A stretch of 33,787 nucleotides of DNA from Gammaproteobacteria bacterium (GCA_026981935.1 JALSIC010000004.1:1-33787); one strand, 5' to 3'; counted from the first letter of the stretch, positions 13,220-22,221 are shown. Notes: generated from the letters alone by a model not told the origin. A program made the numbers and translations.

Positions 13220-14709
13220 GCAGGAAACCCTTGTCGGACTCCTCGGAATGGAGCTTCGAGCTCATCGAACGCTATGACCGCGAAATTGCGCGCGTCGCCG
13301 CCGACTATGGCCTGGACACCTATCCCAACCAGATCGAGATAATCAGCTCCGAACAGATGATGGATGCCTACTCCTCGGTAGGCATGCCGGTGGGTTATCA
13401 TCACTGGTCCTTCGGCAAGCACTTCCTCAACGTGGAACAACGCTACAAGCGTGGTCATATGGGGCTTGCCTACGAAATCGTCATCAATTCCAACCCCTGT
13501 ATCGCCTATCTCATGGAAGAAAACACTATGATGATGCAGGCCCTGGTACTGGCCCACGCCGCCTATGGCCACAACTCCTTTTTCAAGAACAACTATCTGT
13601 TCCGCACCTGGACCAACGCCGACGCCATCATCGACTACCTCATCTTCGCCAAGAACTATGTCGCCGACTGCGAGCAACGCTACGGCGAAACGGAAGTGGA
13701 GCTGATCCTGGATTCCTGTCACGCCCTCATGAACTACGGCGTGGACCGCTACAAGCGGCCGCCGCGCCTGTCGGCACGCGAGGAAAAGGCAAGGCAGAAG
13801 GAGCGGGAAGCGTATCTGCAATCCCAGGTCAACGACCTGTGGCGGACCATTCCCTTCAAGAAAAAGCGCAAGGACGAGAAGAACGAACAACGCTTCCCCG
13901 CCGAGCCCCAGGAAAACCTGCTCTATTTCATTGAAAAGAACGCCCCGCTCCTCGAACCCTGGCAGCGCGAGATCGTGCGCATCGTGCGCAAGATGGCCCA
14001 GTATTTCTACCCCCAGCGCCAGACGCAGGTCATGAACGAGGGCTGGGCCACCTTCTGGCATTACACCATCCTCAACCGGCTCTACGACGAGGGGCTGCTC
14101 AGTGACGGATTCATGATAGAGTTCCTCCAGACGCATACCAACGTCATCCATCAGCCGCCCTTCGACAGCCCCCACTACACCGGCATCAATCCCTATGCCC
14201 TGGGCTTCGCCATGATGCGAGACATCCGCCGTATCTGCGAAAACCCCACAGACGAGGACCGCCGGTGGTTCCCGGAGATCGCCGGCAGCAACTGGCTGGA
14301 GACGCTGGACTTCGCCATGCGCAATTTCAAGGACGAGAGCTTCATCGCCCAGTATCTCTCGCCGCGCCTCATCCGGGAACTGCGCCTGTTCTCCGTCCTC
14401 GACGACGATCGCAAGCGCAAGCTGGAGGTCACCGCCATCCACGATGAGGCAGGCTACCGATACATACGCCAGGCGCTGGCGGATCAGTACAACCTGGGCA
14501 GCAACGAGCCCGACATCCAGATCCACGAGGTCAACATCCGCGGCGACCGCTCCCTCACCCTGCGCCACAGCCAGTACAACCGCCGCCCGCTGCACAAATC
14601 CGCCGACGAGGTCCTGAAACACATGGCCCGGCTGTGGGGTTTCACGGTACGCCTGGAAAGCGTGGACGAGAACGGCCGGGTGCTGCGGACCTACGAATGC
14701 GAGGTCTGA
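13216..14709 (+). CDS. spoVR: SpoVR family protein (YcgB-like)
   Basis: The 497-residue protein matches the SpoVR/YcgB family, named for a Bacillus spore-cortex gene but widespread in bacteria that do not sporulate. Recognisable blocks are [28 protein letters not shown] near residues 36-65, [34 protein letters not shown] and [16 protein letters not shown]. The histidine-rich blocks suggest a metal site, but the function is unknown. It starts with an ATGA overlap with yeaH, so it is translationally coupled. The prkA-yeaH-spoVR trio is conserved across Proteobacteria as a stress module. Confidence 0.96.
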   Translation: MSRKPLSDSSEWSFELIERYDREIARVAADYGLDTYPNQIEIISSEQMMDAYSSVGMPVGYHHWSFGKHFLNVEQRYKRGHMGLAYEIVINSNPCIAYLMEENTMMMQALVLAHAAYGHNSFFKNNYLFRTWTNADAIIDYLIFAKNYVADCEQRYGETEVELILDSCHALMNYGVDRYKRPPRLSAREEKARQKEREAYLQSQVNDLWRTIPFKKKRKDEKNEQRFPAEPQENLLYFIEKNAPLLEPWQREIVRIVRKMAQYFYPQRQTQVMNEGWATFWHYTILNRLYDEGLLSDGFMIEFLQTHTNVIHQPPFDSPHYTGINPYALGFAMMRDIRRICENPTDEDRRWFPEIAGSNWLETLDFAMRNFKDESFIAQYLSPRLIRELRLFSVLDDDRKRKLEVTAIHDEAGYRYIRQALADQYNLGSNEPDIQIHEVNIRGDRSLTLRHSQYNRRPLHKSADEVLKHMARLWGFTVRLESVDENGRVLRTYECEV

Positions 14710-14749
14710 CGGTGAGAAATGCCCATGGAAGCCTGCAGAAGCTATCGCG

Positions 14750-14768
14750 GCCAGGGGCCGCCCCTGGC
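14750..14768 (+). other. Strong GC hairpin after spoVR
   Basis: GCCAGGGG and CCCCTGGC are perfectly complementary around a three-base CCG loop, 41 bases after the spoVR stop. No U-run follows, so it is not a classical intrinsic terminator. It could slow RNA decay or attenuate transcription before the small gene at 14825. Confidence 0.5.
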
Positions 14769-14824
14769 AACAGGCCCACCCCCGGCGCGAAAGGGTTTCT
14801 CATTCACTGCCGAAAGGCCATGTC

Positions 14825-15061
14825 ATGACGACCAAGACCATCACCTTCTGTGACATCTGCAACCCTCACTGCGTGCAGCCGATGGACCGGCGAGGCAGGC
14901 CGCGCGAAGGGCAGCAGGGACGGCGCGCAACGGACAATTGCGCCTGGGTGGAGGGCGCGCCGGAGGAAATCGCAGAACACGGCTGGATCGTGACCTCGAA
15001 AGGAAAACATATCTGCCCCCGTTGCTACATCCATCACAAGGAAGCGGTCTTCTCACTCTAG
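14825..15061 (+). CDS. Small cysteine-rich protein, probable zinc ribbon
   Basis: The gene encodes 78 residues and lies 115 bp after spoVR on the same strand. A CDIC pair at residues 9-12 and a CPRC pair near residue 63 frame a basic middle (RRGRPREGQQGRRATDN) and a segment PEEIAEHGWIVTSKGKHICPRC. Two CxxC knuckles separated by about 50 residues are typical of zinc-ribbon folds, although extra cysteines (in NPHC and NCAW) could also take part. A ribosome-binding-like GAAAGG lies nine bases before the ATG at 14825. I do not recognise a named family. Its position suggests it is read with the stress operon, with reduced flow past the hairpin at 14750. Confidence 0.7.
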   Translation: MTTKTITFCDICNPHCVQPMDRRGRPREGQQGRRATDNCAWVEGAPEEIAEHGWIVTSKGKHICPRCYIHHKEAVFSL

Positions 15062-15066
15062 AGTCT

Positions 15067-15214
15067 GTCATCGACCTCCCACGCCGTCATATCGACCTCA
15101 CCTATTGTCATTTAACCTTCCCTGTTGTCATTCCGACCTTCCCTGTTGTCATTTCGACCGAAGGGAGAAATCTTGCCCCCCTGACTCCAGATTTCTCGCT
15201 GCGCTCGAAATGAC
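15067..15214. repeat. Palindromic repeat locus 2, preceded by about five half-units
   Basis: GTCAT half-units begin at 15067, 15086, 15107, 15127 and 15148, a period of 19-21 bases. The last one is the first arm of a full 67-bp unit (15148-15214: GTCATTTCGACCGAAGGGAG on one side and GCTGCGCTCGAAATGAC on the other). The first half-unit lies six bases after the stop of the small cysteine-rich gene, so again the ladder is next to the gene and the palindrome is distal. The family is shared with 6-170 and 23327-24243. Confidence 0.88.
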
Positions 15215-15266
15215 AGGGCGTTCAGACACTCATGGGCAAATAGGACGCGACAGAGCGTCATGTACC

Positions 15267-15524
15267 AAGACAATCGATAGTAAAGCAACCTTCAGAGCAA
15301 CCCAGGCGTTCCGGATCAAGGCGCGACCCGCAGAGAATGGCTGGTCCTTTCCAAGGGCCGCAACGCCGAGCCGGGACGCCTGGGCCGCTCCCTCCGGGCG
15401 GGCGGTCGGGCGGCCATTCGCGGTGTTGCGGCGGCTTGTCATAGGCGCGCTATGGCGGCGCCACCGCGCCTTGCGACTGAGCGCCCGACCACCCGCTGAA
15501 GGTCGCTTTACTATCGATTGTCTT
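15267..15524. mobile_element. MITE-like element, 258 bp with 29-bp terminal inverted repeats
   Basis: The ends are 29-base inverted repeats with one mismatch (15267-15295 and 15496-15524; outer part AAGACAATCGATAGTAAAG). A looser inward extension shares AAGGCGCG. The GC-rich interior carries further inverted pairs: AATGGC (15336-15341) with GCCATT (15413-15418), and GCCGCAAC (15357-15364) with GTTGCGGC (15425-15432). It has no transposase. No clear target-site duplication is visible at the edges (ATGTACC on the left, AGTAAG on the right). It lies between the second repeat locus and the 3' end of putA. It fits a non-autonomous transposable element or a long stem-loop repeat. Confidence 0.7.
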
Positions 15525-15575
15525 AGTAAGTCAGTGCGGCAGCTCCATGTGGTGCATCATTGGCACGCCGCCGGG

Positions 15576-18500
15576 TCACTGGCACAATTCACGATCCCCA
15601 TCCTCATCGGCCAGTGCCAGAAGTGTCGGATCGCCACCGACAGCAGCGGTATTGAAGGTGCAGGTCTGTTCGCTGGCAAAGCGCAGCAGATAATGAGGGC
15701 CGCCCGCCTTGGGTCCTGTCCCCGAGAGCCCCTCGCCTCCGAAGGGCTGTACACCCACCACTGCGCCGATCATGTTGCGGTTGACATAGATGTTCCCGGC
15801 GCGGGCCCGTGCGATGATGCGTTCGGCGGTCGCCTCGATGCGGCTGTGGATACCCAGGGTCAGGGCGTAACCCGTGGCATTGACGGCATCCACCACGGCA
15901 TCGAGACGATGGGCATCGTAACGCACCACATGGAGTACGGGGCCGAAGACTTCCTCCTTCAGGCAATCCAGGTTTTCAATTTCATAGAGCCTTGGGGCGA
16001 GGAACCAGCCTTCCGTGACCTCCTCCGGGAGGGGCGTCTCACACAGCAGCCGTCCAAGGCGCTCCATGCGCGCGACATGAGCCATGATCCTGTCCCGGGC
16101 AGGACGGTCGATGAGCGGTCCCACGTCGGTGGCCGGCTGCAGGGGATCCCCCAGCCGCAGCTCGGCCATGGCGCCCTGCAAGAGCCGGATGACACGCGGT
16201 GCAATCTCTTTCTGGAGATACAGGATGCGCAGGGCCGAGCAGCGCTGGCCCGCGCTGTTGAAAGCGGATCGCAGCACATCGCTGACCACCTGTTCCGGCA
16301 GGGCCGAACTGTCCACGATCATGGCATTCTGTCCCCCCGTCTCGGCAATGAGCGCCGCAATGGGCGCCTGACGCGCCGCCAGGGTCCGGTTGATCCGCCA
16401 GGCCGTCGCCGTGGAACCGGTGAAGGCCACACCCGCAAGCAGGGGATGGCGCACCAGGCTCATGCCCACCGCCTCGCCGCCCCCCGGCAGGAAGTGCAGC
16501 ACCTCCGGGGGGACACCCGCCTCATGAAACAGGCTCACCACCTGCGAGGCCACCAGGGGTGTCTGGGAAGCAGGCTTGGCAATGACGCAATTCCCCGCCA
16601 CCAGCGCTGCCGCCACCTGCCCGGTGAAAATGGCCAGGGGGAAATTCCAGGGACTGATGCAGGCGAACACGCCCAGCCCCCGCAAAGACAGGGTGTTGCG
16701 CTCCCCCACGGGACCGGGCAGCCGCAGCAAGGCCCCCTGTTGCCGCGCAAGCGCCGCATAATAGCGGCAGAAATCCACGGCCTCGCGCAGTTCCGCCAGC
16801 GCATCGGGCAGGGTGCGCCCGCCTTCGCGCACCACCAGGGCCACGAATGCCGCCCGCCGCGCCTCCAGCAGATCCGCGACACGCTCGAGACAGGCGGCCC
16901 GTTCTTCCACGGGGCTTGCACACCAGGCGGGGAAGGCCTGCCTCGCCACGGTCACGGCCCGGCTCGCCAGTGCCTCGTCCGCCTCCTCCACGGTTCCCAC
17001 GAGGCGCGCCGGCGCGGCGGGATCGCGGATCTCCCGCGGCACGCCGCTGCAGGCGTCGCCATCCACCAGGGGCCGCGCATGCCTGGGCGTGGCCAGTGCC
17101 GCCTCCATTTCGCCGATCAGATTTGTGAGCGCCTCGCGGTCGGCCAGGTTGATGCCCAGGGCATTGCGGCGTTGCGGCAGGTAGAGATCCACGGGCGGGG
17201 GAATGCGCGGATGGGCAATGCACCCCGCCAGGGAGCGGATGCGTGCGACGGGATCCATAATGATCTCTTCGACGGGGACCCGCTCGTCGACGATGCGGTT
17301 GACGAAGGAAGTATTGGCGCCGTTCTCCAGCAGGCGCCGGACCAGATAGGGGAGCAGTTCCTCGTAGCCGCCCACCGGCGCGTAAACGCGGCAAGGGACG
17401 TGCCGCCCTTCCGGCAAGGTCCGCAGCGCTTCATAAAGGGCCTCGCCCATGCCATGGAGGCGCTGGAACTCGAAGCGCCTTCCCACGCCCCCCCGCTCCG
17501 GCCCCGCCATCTCCAGGAGGCTCGCCACGGTCTGGGCATTGTGAGTGGCGAACTGGGGATAGAAGGCCTGCTCCTGCTCCAGCAGACGGCGGGCACAGGC
17601 AAGATAGGAGACGTCGGTGGCCGCCTTGCGAGTGAAGACGGGATAGCCGCTGAGCCCCTGTTCCTGGGCCCTTTTGATCTCGCTGTCCCAGTAGGCGCCT
17701 TTCACCAGGCGCAGGGGAATACGCCGCCCCACCGTGGCAGCCCGTCCGGCCAGCCATTCGATTACCGGCAGGGCCCGCTTCTGGTAGGCCTGCACCGCGA
17801 GCCCGAAGCCCTCCCAGTCTCCCAGGGATGGATGGGTGTAGACGAAATCGAAGAGATCCAGGGTCACGTCCAGATGCTCGGCCTCTTCGGCATCGATGGT
17901 CAAACCGATGCCCGCATCCCTGGCGCGGCACGCCAGCATCAGCAGACGCGGTCCCAGTTCCCGCAGCAGCCGGTCACGCTGCAGGGGTTCGAAACGGGGA
18001 TGGAGCGCGGACAGTTTCACGGAAACCCCCGGCGCGGCAAAGACATCCTCGGCGTCATGGCTGCCCGCCAGCGCGGCGATGGCTTCGGTATAGGCCTGGC
18101 AATAACGATCCGCGTCCGCCTGGCACAGGGCCGCCTCGCCCAGCATATCGAAGGAATAACGCCAATGCCCCCAATGCTGCCCCCGCTTTCCATCGCGCCC
18201 CCCCTCGCGGCGGGCGCGCTCCAGTGCCTCGCCCATGTCGCGCCCCATGACGAACTGATGCGCGATGATGCGCATGGCCTGGCGCAGTGCCATGCGAATG
18301 ACGGGCTCGCCGCTGCGGGCCACCAGATGTCCCAGAAAGGCCAGGGGATCGTGGCGTATCTCCGTTTCCAGCCGGACGATCCGGCCGGTGAGCATCAGCC
18401 CCCAGGTGCCGGCGTTCACCAGCAGGGAATGCCCGGCTCCGAGGTGACGGCGCCAGTCGGCCTGGGCCAGTTTGTCCTGGATCAGGCGGTCGGCGGTGTC

Positions 18501-18791
18501 GGCGTCAGGGATGCGCAAGAGGGACTCGGCCAGGCACATCAGCACGACCCCCTCCTGGGACGACAGATCGTATTCGTGCATGAAGGCATCCAGGCCGCCC
18601 CCGGCCAGACGCCGCGCCCGCACCGCTTCCACCAGCAGGCGCGCCCGGGCCGCCACGCGCGCGGCGGCGGCTTCGTTCAGCGTGGCAAGGGGCAACAGGC
18701 GCCGCACCGTCTCCGACTCGTCCGCCAGCCAGGCCGCCCTGATGGCGTGGCGCGCCGGATCGGCCGGACCCGCACCATGATGCAGGACCAT
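15576..18791 (-). CDS. putA: Bifunctional proline dehydrogenase / L-glutamate gamma-semialdehyde dehydrogenase
   Basis: PutA oxidises proline to glutamate in two steps, with FAD in the proline dehydrogenase barrel and NAD+ in the aldehyde dehydrogenase domain. The protein has 1071 residues. The barrel carries RLVKGAYWDSEIKRAQEQG near residue 360. The dehydrogenase half has PWNFPLAIFTGQ, the general-base glutamate in AETGGQNAM near 815 and the catalytic cysteine in GQRCSAL near 847, and it ends in PFGGEGLSGTGPKAGGP. It lacks the N-terminal ribbon-helix-helix domain of the 1320-residue E. coli protein and the extra C-terminal domain, so it is a short (type A) enzyme that should not repress its own gene. 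The start is the ATG at 18791, and a TATAAT box lies only seven bases upstream of it. Confidence 0.96.
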   Translation of the reverse strand: MVLHHGAGPADPARHAIRAAWLADESETVRRLLPLATLNEAAAARVAARARLLVEAVRARRLAGGGLDAFMHEYDLSSQEGVVLMCLAESLLRIPDADTADRLIQDKLAQADWRRHLGAGHSLLVNAGTWGLMLTGRIVRLETEIRHDPLAFLGHLVARSGEPVIRMALRQAMRIIAHQFVMGRDMGEALERARREGGRDGKRGQHWGHWRYSFDMLGEAALCQADADRYCQAYTEAIAALAGSHDAEDVFAAPGVSVKLSALHPRFEPLQRDRLLRELGPRLLMLACRARDAGIGLTIDAEEAEHLDVTLDLFDFVYTHPSLGDWEGFGLAVQAYQKRALPVIEWLAGRAATVGRRIPLRLVKGAYWDSEIKRAQEQGLSGYPVFTRKAATDVSYLACARRLLEQEQAFYPQFATHNAQTVASLLEMAGPERGGVGRRFEFQRLHGMGEALYEALRTLPEGRHVPCRVYAPVGGYEELLPYLVRRLLENGANTSFVNRIVDERVPVEEIIMDPVARIRSLAGCIAHPRIPPPVDLYLPQRRNALGINLADREALTNLIGEMEAALATPRHARPLVDGDACSGVPREIRDPAAPARLVGTVEEADEALASRAVTVARQAFPAWCASPVEERAACLERVADLLEARRAAFVALVVREGGRTLPDALAELREAVDFCRYYAALARQQGALLRLPGPVGERNTLSLRGLGVFACISPWNFPLAIFTGQVAAALVAGNCVIAKPASQTPLVASQVVSLFHEAGVPPEVLHFLPGGGEAVGMSLVRHPLLAGVAFTGSTATAWRINRTLAARQAPIAALIAETGGQNAMIVDSSALPEQVVSDVLRSAFNSAGQRCSALRILYLQKEIAPRVIRLLQGAMAELRLGDPLQPATDVGPLIDRPARDRIMAHVARMERLGRLLCETPLPEEVTEGWFLAPRLYEIENLDCLKEEVFGPVLHVVRYDAHRLDAVVDAVNATGYALTLGIHSRIEATAERIIARARAGNIYVNRNMIGAVVGVQPFGGEGLSGTGPKAGGPHYLLRFASEQTCTFNTAAVGGDPTLLALADEDGDRELCQ

Positions 18792-18798
18792 GGAGACG

Positions 18799-18804
18799 AT
18801 TATA
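18799..18804 (-). promoter_or_regulatory. Perfect -10 box immediately before putA
   Basis: TATAAT lies on the minus strand with seven bases between it and the putA ATG, so a start at the usual distance would fall on or near the start codon and make a leaderless message. No good -35 is seen 16-18 bases upstream, and no Shine-Dalgarno sequence precedes the ATG. The alternative is that the box is chance and putA is read from upstream. Confidence 0.35.
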
Positions 18805-18896
18805 CGCTGCTTGTTATTCGCCTGGGCCTAACTTTGACAAAAGACCAAAGGCAAGCCGGATGAAGGCCCAAAGGACCGAAATCCCGGCGCCTGCCT

Positions 18897-19340
18897 TCAG
18901 CGCGGCTTTACAACTTCAATGGTGACAGGTTGAGAAATCAAAGGCGGATCATGGGGGACATGATTCTTGTCACCCAGGATCAGGCGCAGCGTATGACGGC
19001 CCGGCGGCAGCTCCAGGATCACCTCGGTCTGGCCGCCGCCGAAATGGCGATGACGTTCATCCTTGGGCAGGGGCTTGTCCAGGGGTGGCAGCACATCCAC
19101 ATTGATGAGCAGGTGATGATGACCGGTAGCGGGCTTGTCCACCCCGGCCGGAGCCACCCCCATGCCCTGAAGACCGAAGCGCACCTTGACCGGGCTGGTC
19201 ACGGTTTCACCATGGGCAGGACTGATGAGATAGACCCGGGCATCGGACGGTGCGGGGGAGCGGCTCCAGGCGGAGCCGGGGACGTACAGCAGCAAAAAGC
19301 CCGTGAACAGGGCCGCAAAAAAAGAGACGGATCGTTCCAT
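18897..19340 (-). CDS. DUF4399 family secreted protein
   Basis: The protein has 147 residues from the ATG at 19340. That start is preferred over the ATG nine bases upstream because AAGGA (19350-19354) is spaced nine bases from it but directly abuts the other. Residues 1-23 form a signal peptide (MERSVSFFAALFTGFLLLYV then AWS). The mature part carries the DUF4399 signature: VYLISPAHGETVTSPVKVRFGLQGMGVAPAG, then a His-rich GHHHLLINVD, PKDERHRHFGGGQTEV and LPPGRHTLRLILGDKNHVPH. The fold is probably an Ig-like periplasmic domain and the histidines may bind metal, but its function is not known. It lies 105 bp upstream of putA on the same strand. Confidence 0.88.
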   Translation of the reverse strand: MERSVSFFAALFTGFLLLYVPGSAWSRSPAPSDARVYLISPAHGETVTSPVKVRFGLQGMGVAPAGVDKPATGHHHLLINVDVLPPLDKPLPKDERHRHFGGGQTEVILELPPGRHTLRLILGDKNHVPHDPPLISQPVTIEVVKPR

Positions 19341-19647
19341 GGCAGGCATTCCTTATCGAAACCAATGACTATGGTTACTCGCCGGCGTTATTGTAAATGC
19401 CAACATGGCACAGACCGGCGCCTCGACAGGTATTCTACATGGAATCGACCAGGCCAACCACTCCCGTGCCGCATGCCTGGCCGTCTGTCATCGGACCGCT
19501 GACATCATGAGGGCATAATATGTACCCCAAACACATCTTTAATTGGCAGTTTTCCGAACTATAACACTGATTTTTTCCAGGTTCATGTTTTCAAGGTTAC
19601 ACGCCGATATTTCTGCAAGCAAAACTTCTCTACGCCTCAAAGCCCGG

Positions 19648-20880
19648 ATGACTCATAAACTACAGAAGATCAAAGTCGAGCACCTCAAGTTCGGCATGTA
19701 TGTCTCGCAACTTGATCGGCCCTGGCTGGAAACGAACTTTCTTTTCCAAGGCTTCCATATCAGGACGCTTGAAGACATCCAGAAGCTCAGAAACTACTGT
19801 GATCATGTCTATGTGGACCCAGAGAAGGGAGTTGCAGTACCGAGGAATCTGGAGATTTCCACGCGGCTGGATGAGGAGCAGTTGACGCGTATATTCCTCA
19901 GCCCATGCGGAGATAAAAGATATCCCATCGTCACGCCCGTGGAAGAAGAACTCAAGATCGCGCGCAAAAGTTACGATAACGCATTAAACCTGGTATCGGA
20001 CATCACAGAGAGAATCTGCAAAGGAACCAGGCTCAAGGCCGACCCCATCAGGAAAACTCTCAACTCAACCATTGAGAGCATATTACGCAATCCTGATGCC
20101 TTCATGTGGATGAAACAATTGAAAGACAAGGACAGTTACACCTACCGCCACTGTGTTGACGCCAGCGCCCTCGCCATTGCCTTTGGCCGGCACCTCGGCC
20201 TGTCCAAGCCCAATCTGGAGAATCTGGCGATCGGTACGCTCCTGTTTGATATCGGCAAGCTGCAACTTCCCGATGAGCTTCTGAACAAACCAACCAAACT
20301 CACGAGCAGGGAATATGAACTCATAAAACGTCACGTCCACATCGGCGCAGAACTGGTCAGTGACATGGAAGGCAGTAACAAGGAGATCATCACACTGGTC
20401 ATGCATCATCACGAGAGGCATGATGGTAAAGGCTATCCATGTGGCATATCCGGAAACCGCATATCAATCAACGGGAGGATAGCGTCTCTCGTTGACTGTT
20501 ATGACGCCATTACGAGTGATCGTCCTTATAGAGCCGCTTTAGCCTCCTACGAAGCAATCCAACAGATCTACAGTTGTAGAAACAAGGATTTCCAGGCTGA
20601 GATGGTAGAACAATTTATACAATGCATCGGGCTTTATCCTCCTGGCACCGTCGTGGAACTGAATACGGGCGAAGTTGCAATCGTCATCGCGCAGAACCGT
20701 ACCAATAGACTGCACCCCCGCGTCATGCTGATACTGGACAAGGACAAGAAACCCTACGACCGCAATGCCATATTAAATCTCGCCGACAAGCCTAGAAGCA
20801 AGTTCGGAATCTTCGTGGAAATCAAGAAACCGCTCCCGCCCAAGGCATATGGGATAGAACCGAAAGAATATTATATTTGA
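19648..20880 (+). CDS. DUF3391/HD-GYP domain protein, HD motif altered to FD
   Basis: From the ATG at 19648 the protein has 410 residues and opens with the DUF3391 domain (KIKVEHLKFGMYVSQLDRPW, residues 7-26). An HD-GYP domain of the cyclic-di-GMP phosphodiesterase class follows at about 160-300. The first ligand histidine H168, HHE in MHHHERHDGKGYP (253-264) and the late aspartate in LVDCYDA are kept, but the eponymous HD reads F200-D201 (TLLFDIGK). Loss of that metal ligand may lower or abolish hydrolysis and leave a sensor role. An upstream ATG (19585) or TTG (19543) would add residues outside the domain; no strong ribosome site settles this. The gene is AT-richer than its neighbours. It lies three bases before the EAL gene. 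Confidence 0.9.
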   Translation: MTHKLQKIKVEHLKFGMYVSQLDRPWLETNFLFQGFHIRTLEDIQKLRNYCDHVYVDPEKGVAVPRNLEISTRLDEEQLTRIFLSPCGDKRYPIVTPVEEELKIARKSYDNALNLVSDITERICKGTRLKADPIRKTLNSTIESILRNPDAFMWMKQLKDKDSYTYRHCVDASALAIAFGRHLGLSKPNLENLAIGTLLFDIGKLQLPDELLNKPTKLTSREYELIKRHVHIGAELVSDMEGSNKEIITLVMHHHERHDGKGYPCGISGNRISINGRIASLVDCYDAITSDRPYRAALASYEAIQQIYSCRNKDFQAEMVEQFIQCIGLYPPGTVVELNTGEVAIVIAQNRTNRLHPRVMLILDKDKKPYDRNAILNLADKPRSKFGIFVEIKKPLPPKAYGIEPKEYYI

Positions 20881-20883
20881 ACG

Positions 20884-22206
20884 ATGGACATCGAGGATAA
20901 CAGGCGGGGGGCTCCCCATCATAACAGGCAGATGCTTTTGCGGTCTCTGTCAGAGATTCTCTCGCATCATCGCAGCAGCGGGCATTACTGCGCCCTGCTG
21001 CTGTTTCAATTGGGAGGCTTTCGGGAAACGAGCATTTCTCATGGATATCCTGCATGGCTCCAATCCGTATCCTGCATTATGGAGAAAATTCGACCGACAC
21101 TGAAGGAAGATGATCTCTTGATGAATACAGGTGATGACGAGATTGTCATCGTATTGGCGGACATAAAGGCACCTCAGATAGCATACCTTGCGGCAAACAA
21201 GTTCCTTGATATCATTAATGGACGCCATGACATAGTGGGTACGGCCATCAGTTTGTACGCCTCTTGTGGTTGCGCAATCTATCCGGATCACGCAGTTGAA
21301 CATGTTGAACTTCTCAGAGCCGCTGAATCCGCGCTTTACGTTACACAGATTCAAGGTAAAGCGATTACCTTCTATGATGAATCGTTTACCATGCGTAGAC
21401 GACGCATCATCGCATTGCAGAACGATCTGCGCCTGTCCTTGGAAAATGATGAATTATGCCTCTTTTATCAACCCCAGGTTGATATAAGGAACGGGGAATT
21501 ATATGGGCATGAATCTCTCATGCGCTGGAATCACCCGCAGGAAGGATGGATCATGCCCGGCGAATTCATCTCGGCAGCGGAGCAATGTGACCTCATTCAC
21601 CCCCTCACATTCTGGTCTTTGAATGTAGCATTTCGCGAATATCACAGACTGTCAGAAGCCGTCAATAATACCCGTCTATCACTCAACCTCTCCGCCAGGC
21701 TGCTGGACTCCCATGAAACACCGGAACTGATCCAGAGCGCCATCAACATCTGGTCCATGAAACCAGAGAACCTGACGCTCGAAGTCACCGAAAGCGCCAT
21801 GATGAAAGACCCAAAGAAAGCATTGGAAATCCTGAAAACTCTTCACAGCATGGGCATTGCACTGTCCATCGATGATTTCGGCACAGGCTATTCGTCCCTT
21901 TCTTATCTGAGAAGACTGCCGGTCAAAGAACTGAAGATCGACAAGAGTTTCGTTCAACAGATGGCCACAGACTTGCCCAACCGCCAGATCGTCCAGTCCG
22001 TCATCGACCTGGCCCACAACCTGGACATGCGCGTGGTGGCTGAAGGCATCGAGGACGAACTCACCCTGGACATGCTGAGAGAAATGGGTTGTGACTTCGG
22101 GCAGGGCTATCATATCGCCCGCCCCATGCCCCTGGAAAAGGCGCTGTCCTGGGCGAATAAACCCGCCCCGGGCCTCTCCCCCGATGAGGCGGCGGGCAAC
22201 CCGTAA
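20884..22206 (+). CDS. GGDEF-EAL protein: degenerate GGDEF, probably active EAL
   Basis: The 440-residue protein has an N-terminal GGDEF-like domain (about 20-165) whose signature is TGDDE at 82-86, so cyclase activity is unlikely. The C-terminal EAL domain (about 177-425) reads ESL at 210-212 but keeps the ExLxR pattern, N268 in SLNLS, E303 in EVTES, the metal aspartates in DDFGTGYSSLSYL (330-331), K351 in ELKIDKSF, E387 and Q407. It is therefore expected to hydrolyse cyclic-di-GMP. No membrane segment is seen, so the protein should be cytosolic. It starts three bases after the HD-GYP gene, which points to one transcript. Base composition rises sharply from about nucleotide 21960 (residue 359) to the end. 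Confidence 0.92.
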   Translation: MDIEDNRRGAPHHNRQMLLRSLSEILSHHRSSGHYCALLLFQLGGFRETSISHGYPAWLQSVSCIMEKIRPTLKEDDLLMNTGDDEIVIVLADIKAPQIAYLAANKFLDIINGRHDIVGTAISLYASCGCAIYPDHAVEHVELLRAAESALYVTQIQGKAITFYDESFTMRRRRIIALQNDLRLSLENDELCLFYQPQVDIRNGELYGHESLMRWNHPQEGWIMPGEFISAAEQCDLIHPLTFWSLNVAFREYHRLSEAVNNTRLSLNLSARLLDSHETPELIQSAINIWSMKPENLTLEVTESAMMKDPKKALEILKTLHSMGIALSIDDFGTGYSSLSYLRRLPVKELKIDKSFVQQMATDLPNRQIVQSVIDLAHNLDMRVVAEGIEDELTLDMLREMGCDFGQGYHIARPMPLEKALSWANKPAPGLSPDEAAGNP

Positions 22207-22221
22207 CCGCCCGCAGATATC

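Noticed and set aside
15230-15442. 70-residue minus-strand frame in the MITE-like element
   Set aside because: It starts in the element and runs across its end; it has no ribosome site. It is better explained as translation of the terminal repeat.
18834-18839. Perfect TTGACA on the plus strand
   Set aside because: No -10 element lies 16-18 bases downstream and the next sequence is antisense to the DUF4399 gene.
15105-18863. Long plus-strand open frame opposite putA (over 1200 residues)
   Set aside because: It is a by-product of GC-rich codons on the opposite strand, has no family motifs, is rich in His/Gln/Gly, and runs through the MITE-like element.
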